From positions 2,046,001 to 2,110,000 of the forward strand of contig NZ_AP027130.1 in assembly GCF_027925145.1 (NCBI RefSeq): a DNA stretch of 64,000 nucleotides, written 5' to 3'. Shown one piece after another: positions 41,669 through 51,566 of this stretch. The notes under the pieces are model-generated. The model did no database searches. It worked only from the letters and a program-made list of their open reading frames with translations, and was not told the origin of the DNA. The translations under genes and the position numbers were made by a program. Source of the DNA: Thermodesulfomicrobium sp. WS. Its GTDB lineage: Bacteria; Desulfobacterota; Desulfovibrionia; Desulfovibrionales; Desulfomicrobiaceae. How positions within the stretch are numbered: position 1 is the first letter of the stretch; each line of letters begins with the position of its first letter.

Positions 41669-42166
41669 ATGACCATGGACACCACTGCCCTGCGCACCCA
41701 TATCACCTCTTTGGCCCAAACCGCCTGCCTCGCCCACGGGATCTCCCTGTGGGGGATCGAATTTGGCGGCGGCTCGCGACGCCTTGTGGTTCGCGTCTAC
41801 GTCGACGCCCCCGGCGGGGTGACCATCGAGCATTGCGAGGCCGTAAGCAAACACTTAAGCCTTGCCTTGGACGTGGAAGACCCCATCCCCGGGGCCTATA
41901 CCTTGGAAGTGTCTTCTCCGGGCCTTGACCGGCTCTTTTTCCACCCCGAGCAGCTCGCTTCCTCTGTGGGGGCCACCATCCGGGTGCGTCTGCGTGCAGC
42001 CATGGACGGCCGCAAAAATTTCCAGGGAGTTCTCCAAGCGCTGGAGGACGATACCCTTGTCCTGGCGGAAAACGATCGTATCTTCCGCCTGCCCTGGCCC
42101 GCCTGCGCCAAGGTCCAGCTGGTGTACGACCTCTCGCCCGCCTTTTCCACGGAGACTACCGCATGA
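41669..42166 (+). CDS. rimP: Ribosome maturation factor RimP
   Basis: Protein of 165 residues (163 if the second ATG at 41675 is used). RimP signatures: LVVRVYVDAPGGVTIEHCEA near 40-58 and YTLEVSSPGLDRLFF near 80-95. It assists 30S assembly. Neither ATG has a Shine-Dalgarno sequence; the start follows directly on a terminator U-tract. The stop overlaps nusA (ATGA). Position at the head of the nusA-infB operon is the same as in E. coli. Confidence 0.92.
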   Translation: MTMDTTALRTHITSLAQTACLAHGISLWGIEFGGGSRRLVVRVYVDAPGGVTIEHCEAVSKHLSLALDVEDPIPGAYTLEVSSPGLDRLFFHPEQLASSVGATIRVRLRAAMDGRKNFQGVLQALEDDTLVLAENDRIFRLPWPACAKVQLVYDLSPAFSTETTA

Positions 42167-43443
42167 ATCTCGAACTGAAAAAAGTCATCGACCAAATCAG
42201 CAAAGACAAAGGGATCGACCGCGACCTCCTCATCGATACCCTCGAAGAAGCCATCCGGGCCTCGGTCATCAAAAAATATGGGGACGGCCTCGATATCGAA
42301 GTCACCTTCAACGAGGAGACGGGCGACATCGAAGTCTTCCAATTCAAGATCGTGGTGGACAAGGTCCGCGACCCGGACAACGAAATCTCCTTGGAAGAGG
42401 CGCGCCGGCACGATCCCAACGTGGAACTGGACGACGAGATGGGCTTTCGCCTGCACGTGGAAGACCTTGGCCGCATCGCCGCGCAAAGCGCCAAACAGGT
42501 GCTCATCCAGCGCATGCGCGACGCCGAACAGGAAATCATCTACGAGGAATACAAAAATCGCAAAAACGAGATCGTCAGCGGCATCATCCAGCGCCGCGAC
42601 CGTGCCGGCTGGATCGTCAACCTGGGCCGCACCGAGGCCCTGCTCCCCAAGGAGCAGCAAATCCCCCGCGAACACTTCCGCCAGGGGGACCGGGTGGAAG
42701 GCCTCATCATCGACGTGCGCAAGGAAGGCCGCGGCCCGCAGATCATCATTTCCCGATCCCACCCCGATTACATGGTGGCCTTGTTCCGCCGCGAAGTGCC
42801 TGAGGTCGCCGACGGCACGGTGAACATCATGAGTGTCGCCCGGGATCCGGGACTGCGGGCCAAGGTGGCGGTGTTGTCGCAAGATTCCAATGTGGATCCT
42901 GTGGGGGCCTGTGTGGGGGTGCGGGGGTCGCGCATCCACAACATCGTGCAGGAGCTGCGCGGCGAGCGCATCGATATCGTCCTCTGGAGTCCGGATATCG
43001 CCACCTATGCGGCCAACGCCCTGTCCCCGGCGCGCATCGCCAAGATCATCGTGGACGACGAAGAAAAGACCCTCGAGGTGGTCGTCCCCGATGACCAGCT
43101 GACCCCCGCCATCGGCAAAAAGGGCCAAAACGTGAAACTGGCGGCCAAGCTCCTGGGCTGGAAGATCGACATCCATTCGCTCACCCGCTTCAACCAGATG
43201 TACAAAAATCGCCAGCAATTGGAACAGGTGGCGAGCGCAGCGCAAATTTCCCTGGCCGACATCCTGGATGCGGGATTTGACTCTCTGGAGTCTCTGGCTG
43301 CAGCGGAAAATACGGACCTGATGCGCATTCGCGGGGTGGACGAAGACACGGTGGGGATTTTACGCACCGCCATCAACCTCCTGTCGCCCAAGGTCCAGGC
43401 CCACGACCATGAGGCCGAGAGTGGAACAGCACTCCACGAATGA
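42163..43443 (+). CDS. nusA: Transcription factor NusA
   Basis: Protein of 426 residues: N-terminal RNAP-binding domain, S1 domain near 135-200 (GIIQRRDRAGWIVNLGR), then KH1 and KH2 (VGACVGVRGSRIHNIVQELR; TPAIGKKGQNVKLAAKLLGW) and a short C-terminal helix-hairpin-helix part (GFDSLESLAAA). It lacks the paired acidic repeats of the longer E. coli protein. It controls pausing, termination and antitermination and is often autoregulated in this operon. Overlaps rimP by 4 bases and ylxR by 35. Confidence 0.97.
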   Translation: MNLELKKVIDQISKDKGIDRDLLIDTLEEAIRASVIKKYGDGLDIEVTFNEETGDIEVFQFKIVVDKVRDPDNEISLEEARRHDPNVELDDEMGFRLHVEDLGRIAAQSAKQVLIQRMRDAEQEIIYEEYKNRKNEIVSGIIQRRDRAGWIVNLGRTEALLPKEQQIPREHFRQGDRVEGLIIDVRKEGRGPQIIISRSHPDYMVALFRREVPEVADGTVNIMSVARDPGLRAKVAVLSQDSNVDPVGACVGVRGSRIHNIVQELRGERIDIVLWSPDIATYAANALSPARIAKIIVDDEEKTLEVVVPDDQLTPAIGKKGQNVKLAAKLLGWKIDIHSLTRFNQMYKNRQQLEQVASAAQISLADILDAGFDSLESLAAAENTDLMRIRGVDEDTVGILRTAINLLSPKVQAHDHEAESGTALHE

Positions 43444-43675
43444 TTTTCCTCGCAAACACCGCCCGGTTCGCACCTGTGTCATCTGCCGGCAGCGGTTTGA
43501 GAAAGATGGTATGCAGAGATATCTCTGCCCGCCGCCAGGGGGCGCCGCATTGGTGCCAGATCCGAGCGGCCGGCAGCCAGGCCGCGGTTTTTACGTCTGC
43601 GGCAACGCGAAATGTCAGGAGCGTGTGGCCTCGTACCGCGGCTGGCGCATGAAATGTAAGGGAGAGAGGGCATGA
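43409..43675 (+). CDS. ylxR: YlxR family RNA-binding protein
   Basis: Protein of 88 residues of the YlxR (DUF448) family: [20 protein letters not shown] and [12 protein letters not shown], the family's GRGAYVC-like motif. Often encoded between nusA and infB, thought to bind RNA or the RNase P protein. The ATG lies inside the end of nusA, and its stop overlaps the infB ATG, so it is translated by coupling. Confidence 0.93.
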   Translation: MRPRVEQHSTNDFPRKHRPVRTCVICRQRFEKDGMQRYLCPPPGGAALVPDPSGRQPGRGFYVCGNAKCQERVASYRGWRMKCKGERA

Positions 43676-46383
43676 GCACGAAAATGCGGATTCGGGATTT
43701 GGTGGCCGAGCTCGGCGCACAAGGTCGGGAGATCATGCGCATTGTCCATGAGCTGGGCATCGAGGCCAAAACCCAGATGAGCGGCCTCACGGAAGAACAG
43801 GTGGAGGCCGTACGCAAACGCTACGAAGCATCCCAAAACGCCCCGGTGGAGACCCGTGTGGCAGGGGAAGTGGTCGTGCGCCGTCGGCGGACGACGCGCA
43901 GCAGCGCCCAAGCAGACGACCAAACGCCGGAAGCGGGCGCTCCGGCCACCCAGGAGGCCCCGCAAGCCCCTGAGGGCTCGGATCTCACGCCGCAAAAGTC
44001 CGCCCGTAAGGCCCGTCGTCCTGAGGAGACCCGGGCTCGCATCATCGCAACCCCCAAGCCGGAGCCGCAGCCCGCGCCCCAAGCCGAAGCCACACCTGCC
44101 GCCACCATCCCCGAGAGCGATGCGGTATCAGAACCGGCCTCCCCGGTCCCTGCCGCTTCCGAGACTGCTCCCGTGGTCGCCACCGAGACCGCTGCCGAGA
44201 TTTCCTCCGAGGACACCATGATCGCCTCCCCCGAGGCATCCGCCGACGGTCGGCCTGTGCTGGCGCCCCAGCCCGAGGGCAAGGAAGCCCCCCAGAAGGA
44301 CGATCGCAAACGCTCCAAGGACCGCAGCCGCAAGCCCGCGGCGCCCACGGTGGCCGTCAAGGTCATCTCCCGACCCAAGGTGGTGGAGTTTCCCCAGGCA
44401 TCTCCCCGGCCTGAGCCGCGTCCAGCCCCTGCGCCAGCGGCCCCGCCGAGCGACACCCCCAGCCGTGATGGCCGCGGAAAGAAGAAAAAAGGCCGCCGCA
44501 CCGTGGAGGCTCGGGATATTTACGACAAGCAGGAAGCCGCCATCCTCTCCAAGAGCAAAAAGGCGCAGCGGGCGGAAGCCAAGCGGCAGTCGGAGCGCCG
44601 CCCGGTGTCCCAGCCCATCAAAGCGGCCAAACGCAAGATCCGCATCGAGGAAAGCATCCGCTTGAGCGACCTGGCCCATCAAATGGGCGTCAAGGCCCAA
44701 GAGCTCATCAAGACCCTCTTTGGCATGGGCGTGCTGGCCACCATCAACCAATCCCTGGATTTCGAGACCGCAGCGCTGGTGGCCGCAGAGTTCCAGTATG
44801 ACGTGGAAAAGGTGGGTTTCTCCGAGGAGTCGTTCCTTGTGCCCCAAGAAGTCGACGCCCCCGAGTCCCTCAAGCCCCGGCCGCCTGTGGTGACCATCAT
44901 GGGGCATGTGGACCACGGCAAGACCTCCCTCTTGGACGCCATCCGCCAGACCAACGTGGCCTCGGGAGAGGCCGGCGGCATCACCCAGCACATCGGCGCC
45001 TACCATGTGCGCACGGCCCGGGGCGAAGTGGTCTTCCTGGACACCCCGGGTCATGAGGCCTTCACCACCATGCGCGCCCGCGGCGCTCAGGTCACGGACA
45101 TCGTGGTGCTCGTGGTGGCTGCGGACGACGGCGTCATGGAGCAGACCCGCGAGGCCATCAACCACGCCCGGGCCGCCGGTGTGCCCATCGTGGTGGCGGT
45201 CAACAAGATCGACAAGCCCGGTGCGGACCCTGACCGGGTCAAGCGCGAGCTCGCCGACTTGGGCCTTCTCGCCGAAGACTGGGGCGGCGACACCATCTTC
45301 GCCCATGTCTCGGCCAAAAAACGCATCGGCTTGGACGAACTCCTGGAACTCATCCTGCTGCAGGCCGAAGTCCTGGAGCTCAGGGCCAATCCCGACAAGC
45401 CTGGACGCGGCCACGTGATCGAGGCGCGTCTGGACAAAGGCCGCGGCCCGGTGGCCACCATCCTGGTGAAGGAAGGCCAGATCCGCCAGGGCGACGCCTT
45501 TGTGTGCGGACTTTTCAGCGGCAAGGTGCGGGCCATGTTCAATGACCAGGGCCGTAGCATCAAGGTGGCCGGCCCCTCCATGCCGGCAGAACTCCAGGGT
45601 CTGGAAGGCGTGCCCGAGGCGGGTGACGAATTCGTGGTGGTGCAGGACGAAAAAGTCGCCCGCCGCATTGCGGAAGAACGGCGTATGAAGCAGCGCGAGC
45701 GCGAGCTGGCCAAGGAATCCAAGGTCACCCTGGAGAGCTTTTTGGCGGCCAAGGCGGGAGGGGAGGCCCAAAGCCTCAACATCGTGCTCAAGGCCGATGT
45801 CCAGGGTTCTCAAGAAGCCATTGCCGACGCCCTACGCAAGCTCTCCACCGACGAGATCAAGATCGGCATCGTCCACGCCGGCACCGGGGCCATTTCCGAG
45901 TCCGACATCCTTTTGGCCTCGGCCTCCAACGCCATCGTCATCGGCTTCAATGTGCGGCCCACGGCCAAGATCAAAGAGATCGCCGAGCAGGAACAGGTGG
46001 ACATCCGCTTCTATGACATCATCTACAAGCTGGTGGATGACATCAAGGCGGCCATGTCCGGCATGCTCTCGCCGGAGATCAAAGAGGTCTACCTGGGCCA
46101 GGCCGACGTGCAGCAGACCTTCTCCGTCCCCAAAGTGGGCACGGTGGCCGGCTGCATGGTGAGCGACGGCAAGATCAAGCGCAACGCCGGTGCCCGCTTG
46201 CTGCGCGACGGCGTGGTGGTGTACACGGGCCGCATCGCATCCCTCAAACGCTTCAAGGAAGACGCCCGGGAGGTGACCAAAGGCTACGAATGTGGCATCG
46301 GCCTGGAGAACTTCAACGACATCAAAGTGGGCGACGTCATCGAAGCCTTCGAACAGGTGGAAGAGGCTCGCACCATCGAATAA
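43672..46383 (+). CDS. infB: Translation initiation factor IF-2
   Basis: GTPase of 903 residues. N-terminal IF2N fold ([20 protein letters not shown]), a long Pro/Ala/Glu-rich linker at about 60-290, a second IF2N near 325, then G1 [17 protein letters not shown] near 405, G3 DTPGHEAF, G4 [13 protein letters not shown], and domains II-IV ending in [19 protein letters not shown]. It places initiator tRNA on the ribosome. The ATG overlaps the ylxR stop. The linker explains the length. Confidence 0.98.
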   Translation: MSTKMRIRDLVAELGAQGREIMRIVHELGIEAKTQMSGLTEEQVEAVRKRYEASQNAPVETRVAGEVVVRRRRTTRSSAQADDQTPEAGAPATQEAPQAPEGSDLTPQKSARKARRPEETRARIIATPKPEPQPAPQAEATPAATIPESDAVSEPASPVPAASETAPVVATETAAEISSEDTMIASPEASADGRPVLAPQPEGKEAPQKDDRKRSKDRSRKPAAPTVAVKVISRPKVVEFPQASPRPEPRPAPAPAAPPSDTPSRDGRGKKKKGRRTVEARDIYDKQEAAILSKSKKAQRAEAKRQSERRPVSQPIKAAKRKIRIEESIRLSDLAHQMGVKAQELIKTLFGMGVLATINQSLDFETAALVAAEFQYDVEKVGFSEESFLVPQEVDAPESLKPRPPVVTIMGHVDHGKTSLLDAIRQTNVASGEAGGITQHIGAYHVRTARGEVVFLDTPGHEAFTTMRARGAQVTDIVVLVVAADDGVMEQTREAINHARAAGVPIVVAVNKIDKPGADPDRVKRELADLGLLAEDWGGDTIFAHVSAKKRIGLDELLELILLQAEVLELRANPDKPGRGHVIEARLDKGRGPVATILVKEGQIRQGDAFVCGLFSGKVRAMFNDQGRSIKVAGPSMPAELQGLEGVPEAGDEFVVVQDEKVARRIAEERRMKQRERELAKESKVTLESFLAAKAGGEAQSLNIVLKADVQGSQEAIADALRKLSTDEIKIGIVHAGTGAISESDILLASASNAIVIGFNVRPTAKIKEIAEQEQVDIRFYDIIYKLVDDIKAAMSGMLSPEIKEVYLGQADVQQTFSVPKVGTVAGCMVSDGKIKRNAGARLLRDGVVVYTGRIASLKRFKEDAREVTKGYECGIGLENFNDIKVGDVIEAFEQVEEARTIE

Positions 46384-46386
46384 GCC

Positions 46387-46674
46387 ATGTACATTGGGGC
46401 GCTGCGTTTGGAATTCCGTTTGCACGGCGTCTTCTCCCTCAAGGAGAAACGCCGTATCGCCGCCAGCCTCAAGCAGAAGCTGCGCAACAAGTTCAATGTC
46501 GCTGTGGCGGAGACAGATTCCCAGGACAGCCATGGGTCCTTGGTGCTTGGGGTGGTCACGGTCAGCGGCGACGCCACCCACGCCCAAGGGCTGCTCCACA
46601 AGGCCGTGGCCATGGTCGAAGCTGCCACCAGTGAAGAGCTCATCGCCGCAGACATCGAAATTTTTGGAGACTGA
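46387..46674 (+). CDS. YlxP/DUF503 family protein
   Basis: Protein of 95 residues of the YlxP-like DUF503 family: MYIGALRLEFRLHGVFSLKE, then KLRNKFNVAVAETDSQD and a C-terminal EELIAADIEIFGD. Function unknown; the gene almost always lies between infB and rbfA, suggesting ribosome assembly or translation. It begins 3 bases after the infB stop, and rbfA follows at once. Confidence 0.92.
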   Translation: MYIGALRLEFRLHGVFSLKEKRRIAASLKQKLRNKFNVAVAETDSQDSHGSLVLGVVTVSGDATHAQGLLHKAVAMVEAATSEELIAADIEIFGD

Positions 46675-46675
46675 T

Positions 46676-47020
46676 ATGCACCGCGCCACAAGCCGCCGTG
46701 CCATACAAATGGCCGACCAAATCCTGCAGGTCCTTGCCCGCATCCTCGTGGAAGAGGTGGAAGATCCGGCCGTGCGCTTGGTGACGGTCACCGGCGTGCG
46801 CCTCAATCGGGACTTCAGCATCGCGGAGGTGCTCTTCACCCACGTGGAAGGCCGCGCGGTGGAAGCCCGCACGGCCCAAGGGCTCAACCGGGCAAAAGGG
46901 TTCCTGCGCCTGCGTCTCGGCCAAGAGTTGCGGCTGCGCGCGGTCCCTGACCTGCGCTTTACCTGGGATACCTTCCTGGAGGAAATGGTGTATGATCCCC
47001 CCGCTGCACCCCATCGCTGA
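46676..47020 (+). CDS. rbfA: Ribosome-binding factor A
   Basis: Protein of 114 residues: RRAIQMADQILQVLARILVE near 8-27, DPAVRLVTVTGVRLNRDFSI and LRLRAVPDLRFTWD, all RbfA signatures. It binds 30S subunits during 16S 5'-end maturation and cold adaptation. The ATG lies 1 base after the preceding stop; the next gene starts 29 bases before its stop. Confidence 0.95.
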   Translation: MHRATSRRAIQMADQILQVLARILVEEVEDPAVRLVTVTGVRLNRDFSIAEVLFTHVEGRAVEARTAQGLNRAKGFLRLRLGQELRLRAVPDLRFTWDTFLEEMVYDPPAAPHR

Positions 47021-47978
47021 CGCCATCCGGCAATACCACCATTTCCTCGTCACTTCCCATGTCAATCCCGACGGAGACGCCATCGGTTCCATGCTCGCCA
47101 TGGGCAATATCTTGCGCGCGCTCCACAAAGAGGTCGTCGTGTACAACGAATCCGGGCTGCCGCGCCGCTTTGACTGGATCACCGGGGGCGAGGCCATTGT
47201 CTCCACGCTGCCGGCCCACAAGCCCGAGGCCATCATCGTGCTCGATTGCGGCGACGTCCGTCGCCCGGGAGAGACCATCCAGCCCTGGCTCACCACGCTG
47301 CCCATCATCAATCTGGACCACCACCTGGGCAATTCCCATTTTGGCACCTACAATTGGGTGGATCAGCGCATGGCCGCCACCGGCGAGATGGTGGGCATGC
47401 TCGCCCGGGTCTTTGGCATCCCCTTTGCCGGCGCCCTGGGCGAGGCCCTGTACTTGGCCCTGACTGCGGACACCGGCGATTTTTGCTACAACAACACCCG
47501 GCCCCAAACCCTGGAGATGGCGGCGGAGATCCTGCGCCAAGGCCTCAAACCCGGCCCGTTTTACGAACGCAAGCACTCCACCGGCACCCTGGCGCAGATC
47601 CAGATGCGCGGGGAGGTGATGCAAAAGGCCCAGCTCTTCGGCGACGGCCGTATCTGTCTCTTCCAGTTCACCCAAGAGCTTTTTTCCCGCACCGGCACCA
47701 CCCCCGAGGACACCGAAGGGCTCGTCAACGAAGGGCTGGCCATCCGCGGCGTCCTGGTGTCCGTGAGCCTGCGGGAAGAGCGCGACCGGATCAAATTTTC
47801 CCTGCGCTCCAAGGGCGAGATCAATGTCCAGGCCGTCGCCATCCGCTTTGGCGGCGGCGGGCACCGCAATGCTGCCGGCGGCAATCTCGCCACCACGGAC
47901 ATGGACGAGGCCATCCGCACCCTCACCCCTGCAATCACGGCGGAATTGGAGAAGGCATGCAGCACCACGGCATCCTGA
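46992..47978 (+). CDS. nrnA: DHH/DHHA1 phosphoesterase (NrnA-type nanoRNase/pAp phosphatase)
   Basis: Protein of 328 residues. DHH motifs: VTSHVNPDGDAIGSMLAMG near 20-38, VLDCGD near 85, NLDHHLGNSHFG near 108 and ADTGDF near 160; DHHA1 domain ends in RFGGGGHRNAAGGN near 290-303. NrnA degrades short RNAs and 3'-phosphoadenosine 5'-phosphate, which matters in a sulfur-metabolising cell. TGGAGG lies before the ATG inside rbfA; it overlaps truB by 22 bases. Confidence 0.93.
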   Translation: MIPPLHPIADAIRQYHHFLVTSHVNPDGDAIGSMLAMGNILRALHKEVVVYNESGLPRRFDWITGGEAIVSTLPAHKPEAIIVLDCGDVRRPGETIQPWLTTLPIINLDHHLGNSHFGTYNWVDQRMAATGEMVGMLARVFGIPFAGALGEALYLALTADTGDFCYNNTRPQTLEMAAEILRQGLKPGPFYERKHSTGTLAQIQMRGEVMQKAQLFGDGRICLFQFTQELFSRTGTTPEDTEGLVNEGLAIRGVLVSVSLREERDRIKFSLRSKGEINVQAVAIRFGGGGHRNAAGGNLATTDMDEAIRTLTPAITAELEKACSTTAS

Positions 47979-48853
47979 TCGTCGCCAAACCTCCGGGGCT
48001 CACCTCGGCCCAGGTCACCAACCGCATCAAACGCCTGGGACAGCGCAAGATCGGCCACGCCGGGACCCTCGATCCCATGGCCACCGGCGTCCTGGTGGTG
48101 CTCCTCGGCCATGGGACCAAACTCGCCGAACACCTCAACACCGGCACCAAGGTCTACCGCGGGGTCTTGCGTCTTGGCCGGACCACCGATACCTACGACC
48201 GCGAGGGCACGGTGACGTCCGAGGCGCCGTGGCAGCACGTAGATTCCGATGCCGTGCGTCGTCTCATCCTCTCCTGGACTGAGATCACCGAGCAGGAAGT
48301 GCCGCCCGTATCCGCGGCCAAACACGGAGGCAAACCCGGATACCTCTTGGTGCGCCAAGGCATTACCCCGCCTGCCAAGACCAAGCCCATTACCATTTTT
48401 TCCGCCCAGGTCCTGCGCGTGGACCTGCCGCGGGTCGAATTTCGAGTCACGTGCTCTACCGGCACCTATGTTCGGTCCCTGGCCCACAGCCTGGGGATGC
48501 GGCTTGGGTGCGGCGCCGTGCTCGAGGAACTGGAACGCGAGGCATGCCATCCATTTACCCTGGATCAGGCCTTGAGCCTCGAGGAAATCCTCGCCGCAGG
48601 CGAGGACCTCGGCCGCCTGGTCATCCCGTTGGCCGATGCCCTGCCCCATTGGCCGCGCCTCACCGCCACCGAGGCGCAAGCCACGCTGGTGCGCCAGGGA
48701 CAGATGCTGCCTGCCGGGATGTTTCCCGGCGTGACGGCGGCCCCGGGGGACAAGGCCCTCATGCTGGATTCCAGCGGCGCGGCCCTGGCCCTCATGCAGG
48801 CCAAGATCCACGGGAAGACGGTGGTATGGCGTGTGCTGCGCGGCCTATGGTAG
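47957..48853 (+). CDS. truB: tRNA pseudouridine(55) synthase
   Basis: Protein of 298 residues: GILIVAKPPGLTSAQVTN at the start, catalytic Asp in GHAGTLDPMATGVLVV near 38, and TCSTGTYVRSLAHSLG near 170. It makes pseudouridine 55 in the T loop of tRNAs. The start overlaps the end of nrnA. C-terminal residues 230-298 form a PUA-like domain (PAGMFPGVTAAPG). rpsO follows after 47 bases. Confidence 0.96.
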   Translation: MQHHGILIVAKPPGLTSAQVTNRIKRLGQRKIGHAGTLDPMATGVLVVLLGHGTKLAEHLNTGTKVYRGVLRLGRTTDTYDREGTVTSEAPWQHVDSDAVRRLILSWTEITEQEVPPVSAAKHGGKPGYLLVRQGITPPAKTKPITIFSAQVLRVDLPRVEFRVTCSTGTYVRSLAHSLGMRLGCGAVLEELEREACHPFTLDQALSLEEILAAGEDLGRLVIPLADALPHWPRLTATEAQATLVRQGQMLPAGMFPGVTAAPGDKALMLDSSGAALALMQAKIHGKTVVWRVLRGLW

Positions 48854-48900
48854 GCCCAGTTCCATGGTCCATCACCCTAACCAAATAGAAGGAGATCGCT

Positions 48901-49170
48901 GTGGTCCTGACACCGGAACGAAAAGCGGAAATCATCAAGGAATTCGGAAAGTCGGAAGCCGATACCGGCAGCCCTGAGGTCCAGATCGCCCTGCTTTCGG
49001 CGCGCATCGACTACCTCACCGAGCACTTCAAAAGTCATCCCAAAGACCATCATTCGCGGGTAGGGCTCTTGAAACTCGTCGGCAAACGCAAGCAACTGCT
49101 CTCCTACCTGCGCTCCAAAGACGTGCAGCGCTACCGCGACATCATCACCAAGCTCGGTCTGCGCAAGTAA
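48901..49170 (+). CDS. rpsO: 30S ribosomal protein S15
   Basis: Protein of 89 residues with GTG start (AAGGAGAT upstream). [19 protein letters not shown] near 18-36 and [20 protein letters not shown] are the invariant S15 signatures that contact 16S rRNA helices 20-22. As in E. coli it lies between truB and pnp and is followed by a stem-loop. Confidence 0.98.
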   Translation: MVLTPERKAEIIKEFGKSEADTGSPEVQIALLSARIDYLTEHFKSHPKDHHSRVGLLKLVGKRKQLLSYLRSKDVQRYRDIITKLGLRK

Positions 49171-49176
49171 CCCCAC

Positions 49177-49200
49177 GGGCGGGGCTCCCCCCCGCCCTTT
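49177..49200 (+). terminator. Stem-loop after rpsO
   Basis: GGGCGGGG and CCCCGCCC form an 8-bp GC-only stem with a 5-base loop, followed by TTT. It lies 6 bases after the rpsO stop. The short T-tract suggests partial termination, as at the E. coli rpsO-pnp boundary. Confidence 0.75.
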
Positions 49201-49274
49201 GCCCTCCCGCCCCAGGGTTTCGTGTTGCTGTTCAGGAAGCGAAACGTCGTTTTCTGCACGCATCACCAAACCCG

Positions 49275-49296
49275 CAAGGGGAGGGCCAACCCCTTG
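49275..49296 (+). promoter_or_regulatory. Leader hairpin immediately upstream of pnp
   Basis: CAAGGGG and CCCCTTG pair around an 8-base loop, and the Shine-Dalgarno GAGGA (49296-49300) begins at the stem base, 12 bases before the pnp ATG. In E. coli, PNPase autoregulates through RNase III processing of its leader stem; a similar role here is inference. Confidence 0.45.
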
Positions 49297-49307
49297 AGGA
49301 GTATATC

Positions 49308-51485
49308 ATGTCTGGATTTTCCACGACCACACGCACCATTTCGTGGGCAGATGGGTCCATCACCATCGAACACGGCCGCCTGGCCCTGCAAGCCAGCGGC
49401 GCGGTCACCGTGCGCTGGGGCGACACCATCGTGCTCGTCACCGCCACCCATCAGGCCCTGGACCGCGCCGTGGACTTCCTGCCGCTTACCTGCAACTACC
49501 AGGAAATGCTCTACGCCGCAGGCCGCATCCCCGGAAGCTACTTCCGCCGGGAGATCGGCCGCCCCAGCGACCATGAGACCCTCATCTCCCGCCTCGTGGA
49601 CCGCCCCATCCGGCCGCTTTTCCCCAAAACCATCAATCACGAGATCCAAATCATCGCCACGGTCATCTCCTCGGACCGCGAACACCCGGCGGACATCCTC
49701 GCCATGCTGGGGGCCTCGGCGGCCCTGCACATCTCGGACATCCCCTTTGCCGGCCCCATGGCTGCGGTGCGCATCGGCCAAAAAGACGGCGCCTTCATCC
49801 TCAACCCCACCACCAAGGAGATGGCTGCCAGCACCCTCAATCTGGTGCTGGCCGGCACCCGGGACGCTGTCGTCATGGTGGAGGGCGGGGCCCAGTTCAT
49901 CCGCGAAGACGTGCTCGCCGAGGCCATCGCCTGGGGACACAGCCAGCTTGCCCCCTTCCTCGATGCCCAGGAGTCCCTGCGTGAGGAACGCGGCCGGGCC
50001 AAGTTTGTGGTTCCGGAAGCGGTCCACGACGCCGAACTGGAGGCCGCAGTACGGGAAGTGGCCATCGCCCCCCTGGACGAGGCCCTGCGCGTGCCGACCA
50101 AGCTCGCCCGCAAGGAGGCCAAGGCCGCGGCCAAGGAGACCATCCTTGCCGCCCTGCGGGAACGCTTTGCCGAAACCCCGGAACGACTGGCGCGGGTAGG
50201 CGAAATCCTGGAAGCCTTGGAGAAGGAATTGGTGCGCCGCCGCATCCTCGAAGAAGGCCGCCGCATCGACGGCCGGGACCTGACCACCGTACGGCCCCTG
50301 ACCATGGAAGTGGGCGTCCTGCCCCGCACCCACGGCTCCGCCATCTTTGCCCGCGGCGAGACCAAGGCGCTGTGCACCTGCACCCTAGGAAGCTCCCGGG
50401 ACGAGCAGCGACTGGAGACCCTAGGCGGCGACGTGGCCAAGCGTTTCCTCATGCACTACAATTTCCCGCCCTACTGCGTGGGCGAGGCCCGACCGCTGCG
50501 TGCCCCCTCCCGACGCGAGGTCGGCCACGGCGCCCTCTCGGAACGGGCCCTCGCTCCTATCTTGCCAGACCCACACTCCTTCCCCTTCACCATCCGCTTG
50601 GTGTCGGACATCATGGAGTCCAACGGCTCCTCATCCATGGCCTCAGTATGCGGCGGCTGCCTCGCTCTCATGGACGCAGGCGTGCCCATTACCACCCCGG
50701 TGGCGGGCATCGCCATGGGACTCATCAAGGAAGGCGACCGCTATCTGGTACTCACCGATATCCTCGGGGATGAGGACCACCTCGGCGACATGGACTTCAA
50801 GGTGGCCGGCAGCCGCGACGGCGTCACCGCCATCCAGATGGACATCAAGATCGCCGGCATCCCGGCGGAAGTCATGCGCCAGGCCCTGGCCCAGGCGCGC
50901 GAGGCCCGCATTTTCATCCTCGATGCCATGGCCAAAGTCCTGCCCGCCCCGCGGGGCGAACTCTCCCGCTTTGCGCCCCAGACGGATACGGTCCACATCT
51001 CTCCGGACAAAATCCGAGAGCTCATCGGCCCGGGCGGCAAGAACATCAAGGCCATCTGCGAGGCCACCCAGGCGGACATCGACATCGACGATTCCGGCAA
51101 GGTGAGCATCTTCGCCCCGGACCAGGAAACCCTGGCCAAGGCCCGGGAAATGGTGCTCTTCTACGATCAAAAGGCCGAACTGGGCCGCGACTACGACGGC
51201 ATCGTCAAAAAAGTCATGGATTTCGGCGCCTTTGTGGAGATTTTACCCGGCCTGGAGGGCCTGTGCCATATCTCCCAGTTGGACCGCGCCCGAGTCCAGA
51301 CCGTTACGGACGTGGTGCGCGAAGGCGATGCCATCCGCGTGCGGGTCATCGACATCGAACCTTCGGGACGCATCAAACTCAGCCGCAAGGCCATCCTCCA
51401 AGAGGCCGCGGGCGAAGCCCCAGACCCGGTGGAGCGCCAAGCCCCGCGCAGCGGCGGGCGGCCTCGCGGCGGCGGACGACGCTAG
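49308..51485 (+). CDS. pnp: Polyribonucleotide nucleotidyltransferase
   Basis: Protein of 725 residues with the full PNPase layout: two RNase PH domains (YQEMLYAAGRIPGSYFRREI near 65; GSSSMASVCGGCLALMDAGV near 445), an alpha-helical linker, KH domain (IRELIGPGGKNIKAICEAT near 575) and S1 domain (KKVMDFGAFVEILPGLEGL near 635). The tail is Arg/Gly-rich (RSGGRPRGGGRR). It degrades RNA 3' to 5' by phosphorolysis. The ATG has TTGAGGAG upstream. Last gene of the translation operon, closed by the hairpin at 51520. Confidence 0.98.
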   Translation: MSGFSTTTRTISWADGSITIEHGRLALQASGAVTVRWGDTIVLVTATHQALDRAVDFLPLTCNYQEMLYAAGRIPGSYFRREIGRPSDHETLISRLVDRPIRPLFPKTINHEIQIIATVISSDREHPADILAMLGASAALHISDIPFAGPMAAVRIGQKDGAFILNPTTKEMAASTLNLVLAGTRDAVVMVEGGAQFIREDVLAEAIAWGHSQLAPFLDAQESLREERGRAKFVVPEAVHDAELEAAVREVAIAPLDEALRVPTKLARKEAKAAAKETILAALRERFAETPERLARVGEILEALEKELVRRRILEEGRRIDGRDLTTVRPLTMEVGVLPRTHGSAIFARGETKALCTCTLGSSRDEQRLETLGGDVAKRFLMHYNFPPYCVGEARPLRAPSRREVGHGALSERALAPILPDPHSFPFTIRLVSDIMESNGSSSMASVCGGCLALMDAGVPITTPVAGIAMGLIKEGDRYLVLTDILGDEDHLGDMDFKVAGSRDGVTAIQMDIKIAGIPAEVMRQALAQAREARIFILDAMAKVLPAPRGELSRFAPQTDTVHISPDKIRELIGPGGKNIKAICEATQADIDIDDSGKVSIFAPDQETLAKAREMVLFYDQKAELGRDYDGIVKKVMDFGAFVEILPGLEGLCHISQLDRARVQTVTDVVREGDAIRVRVIDIEPSGRIKLSRKAILQEAAGEAPDPVERQAPRSGGRPRGGGRR

Positions 51486-51519
51486 ATACGCCTTGGACAA
51501 ACACCCCTATCCACATCCG

Positions 51520-51549
51520 ACAGCGGGGCGAGAAATCTCGCCCCGTTGT
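51520..51549 (+). terminator. Stem-loop after pnp
   Basis: ACAGCGGGGCGAG and CTCGCCCCGTTGT form a stem of about 13 bp (one G-U) with a 4-base loop, 35 bases after the pnp stop. No T-run follows, so termination efficiency is uncertain. The next gene starts 18 bases later. Confidence 0.7.
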
Positions 51550-51566
51550 TCCGTCAGGGAGACGCC

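Noticed and set aside
44465-44665. Second plus-strand start within infB for a short basic protein
   Set aside because: It lies out of frame in the lysine- and arginine-rich linker of IF-2 and has no ribosome site.
44128-45813. Minus-strand open frame opposite infB
   Set aside because: Follows infB codon periodicity on the wrong strand; no motif.
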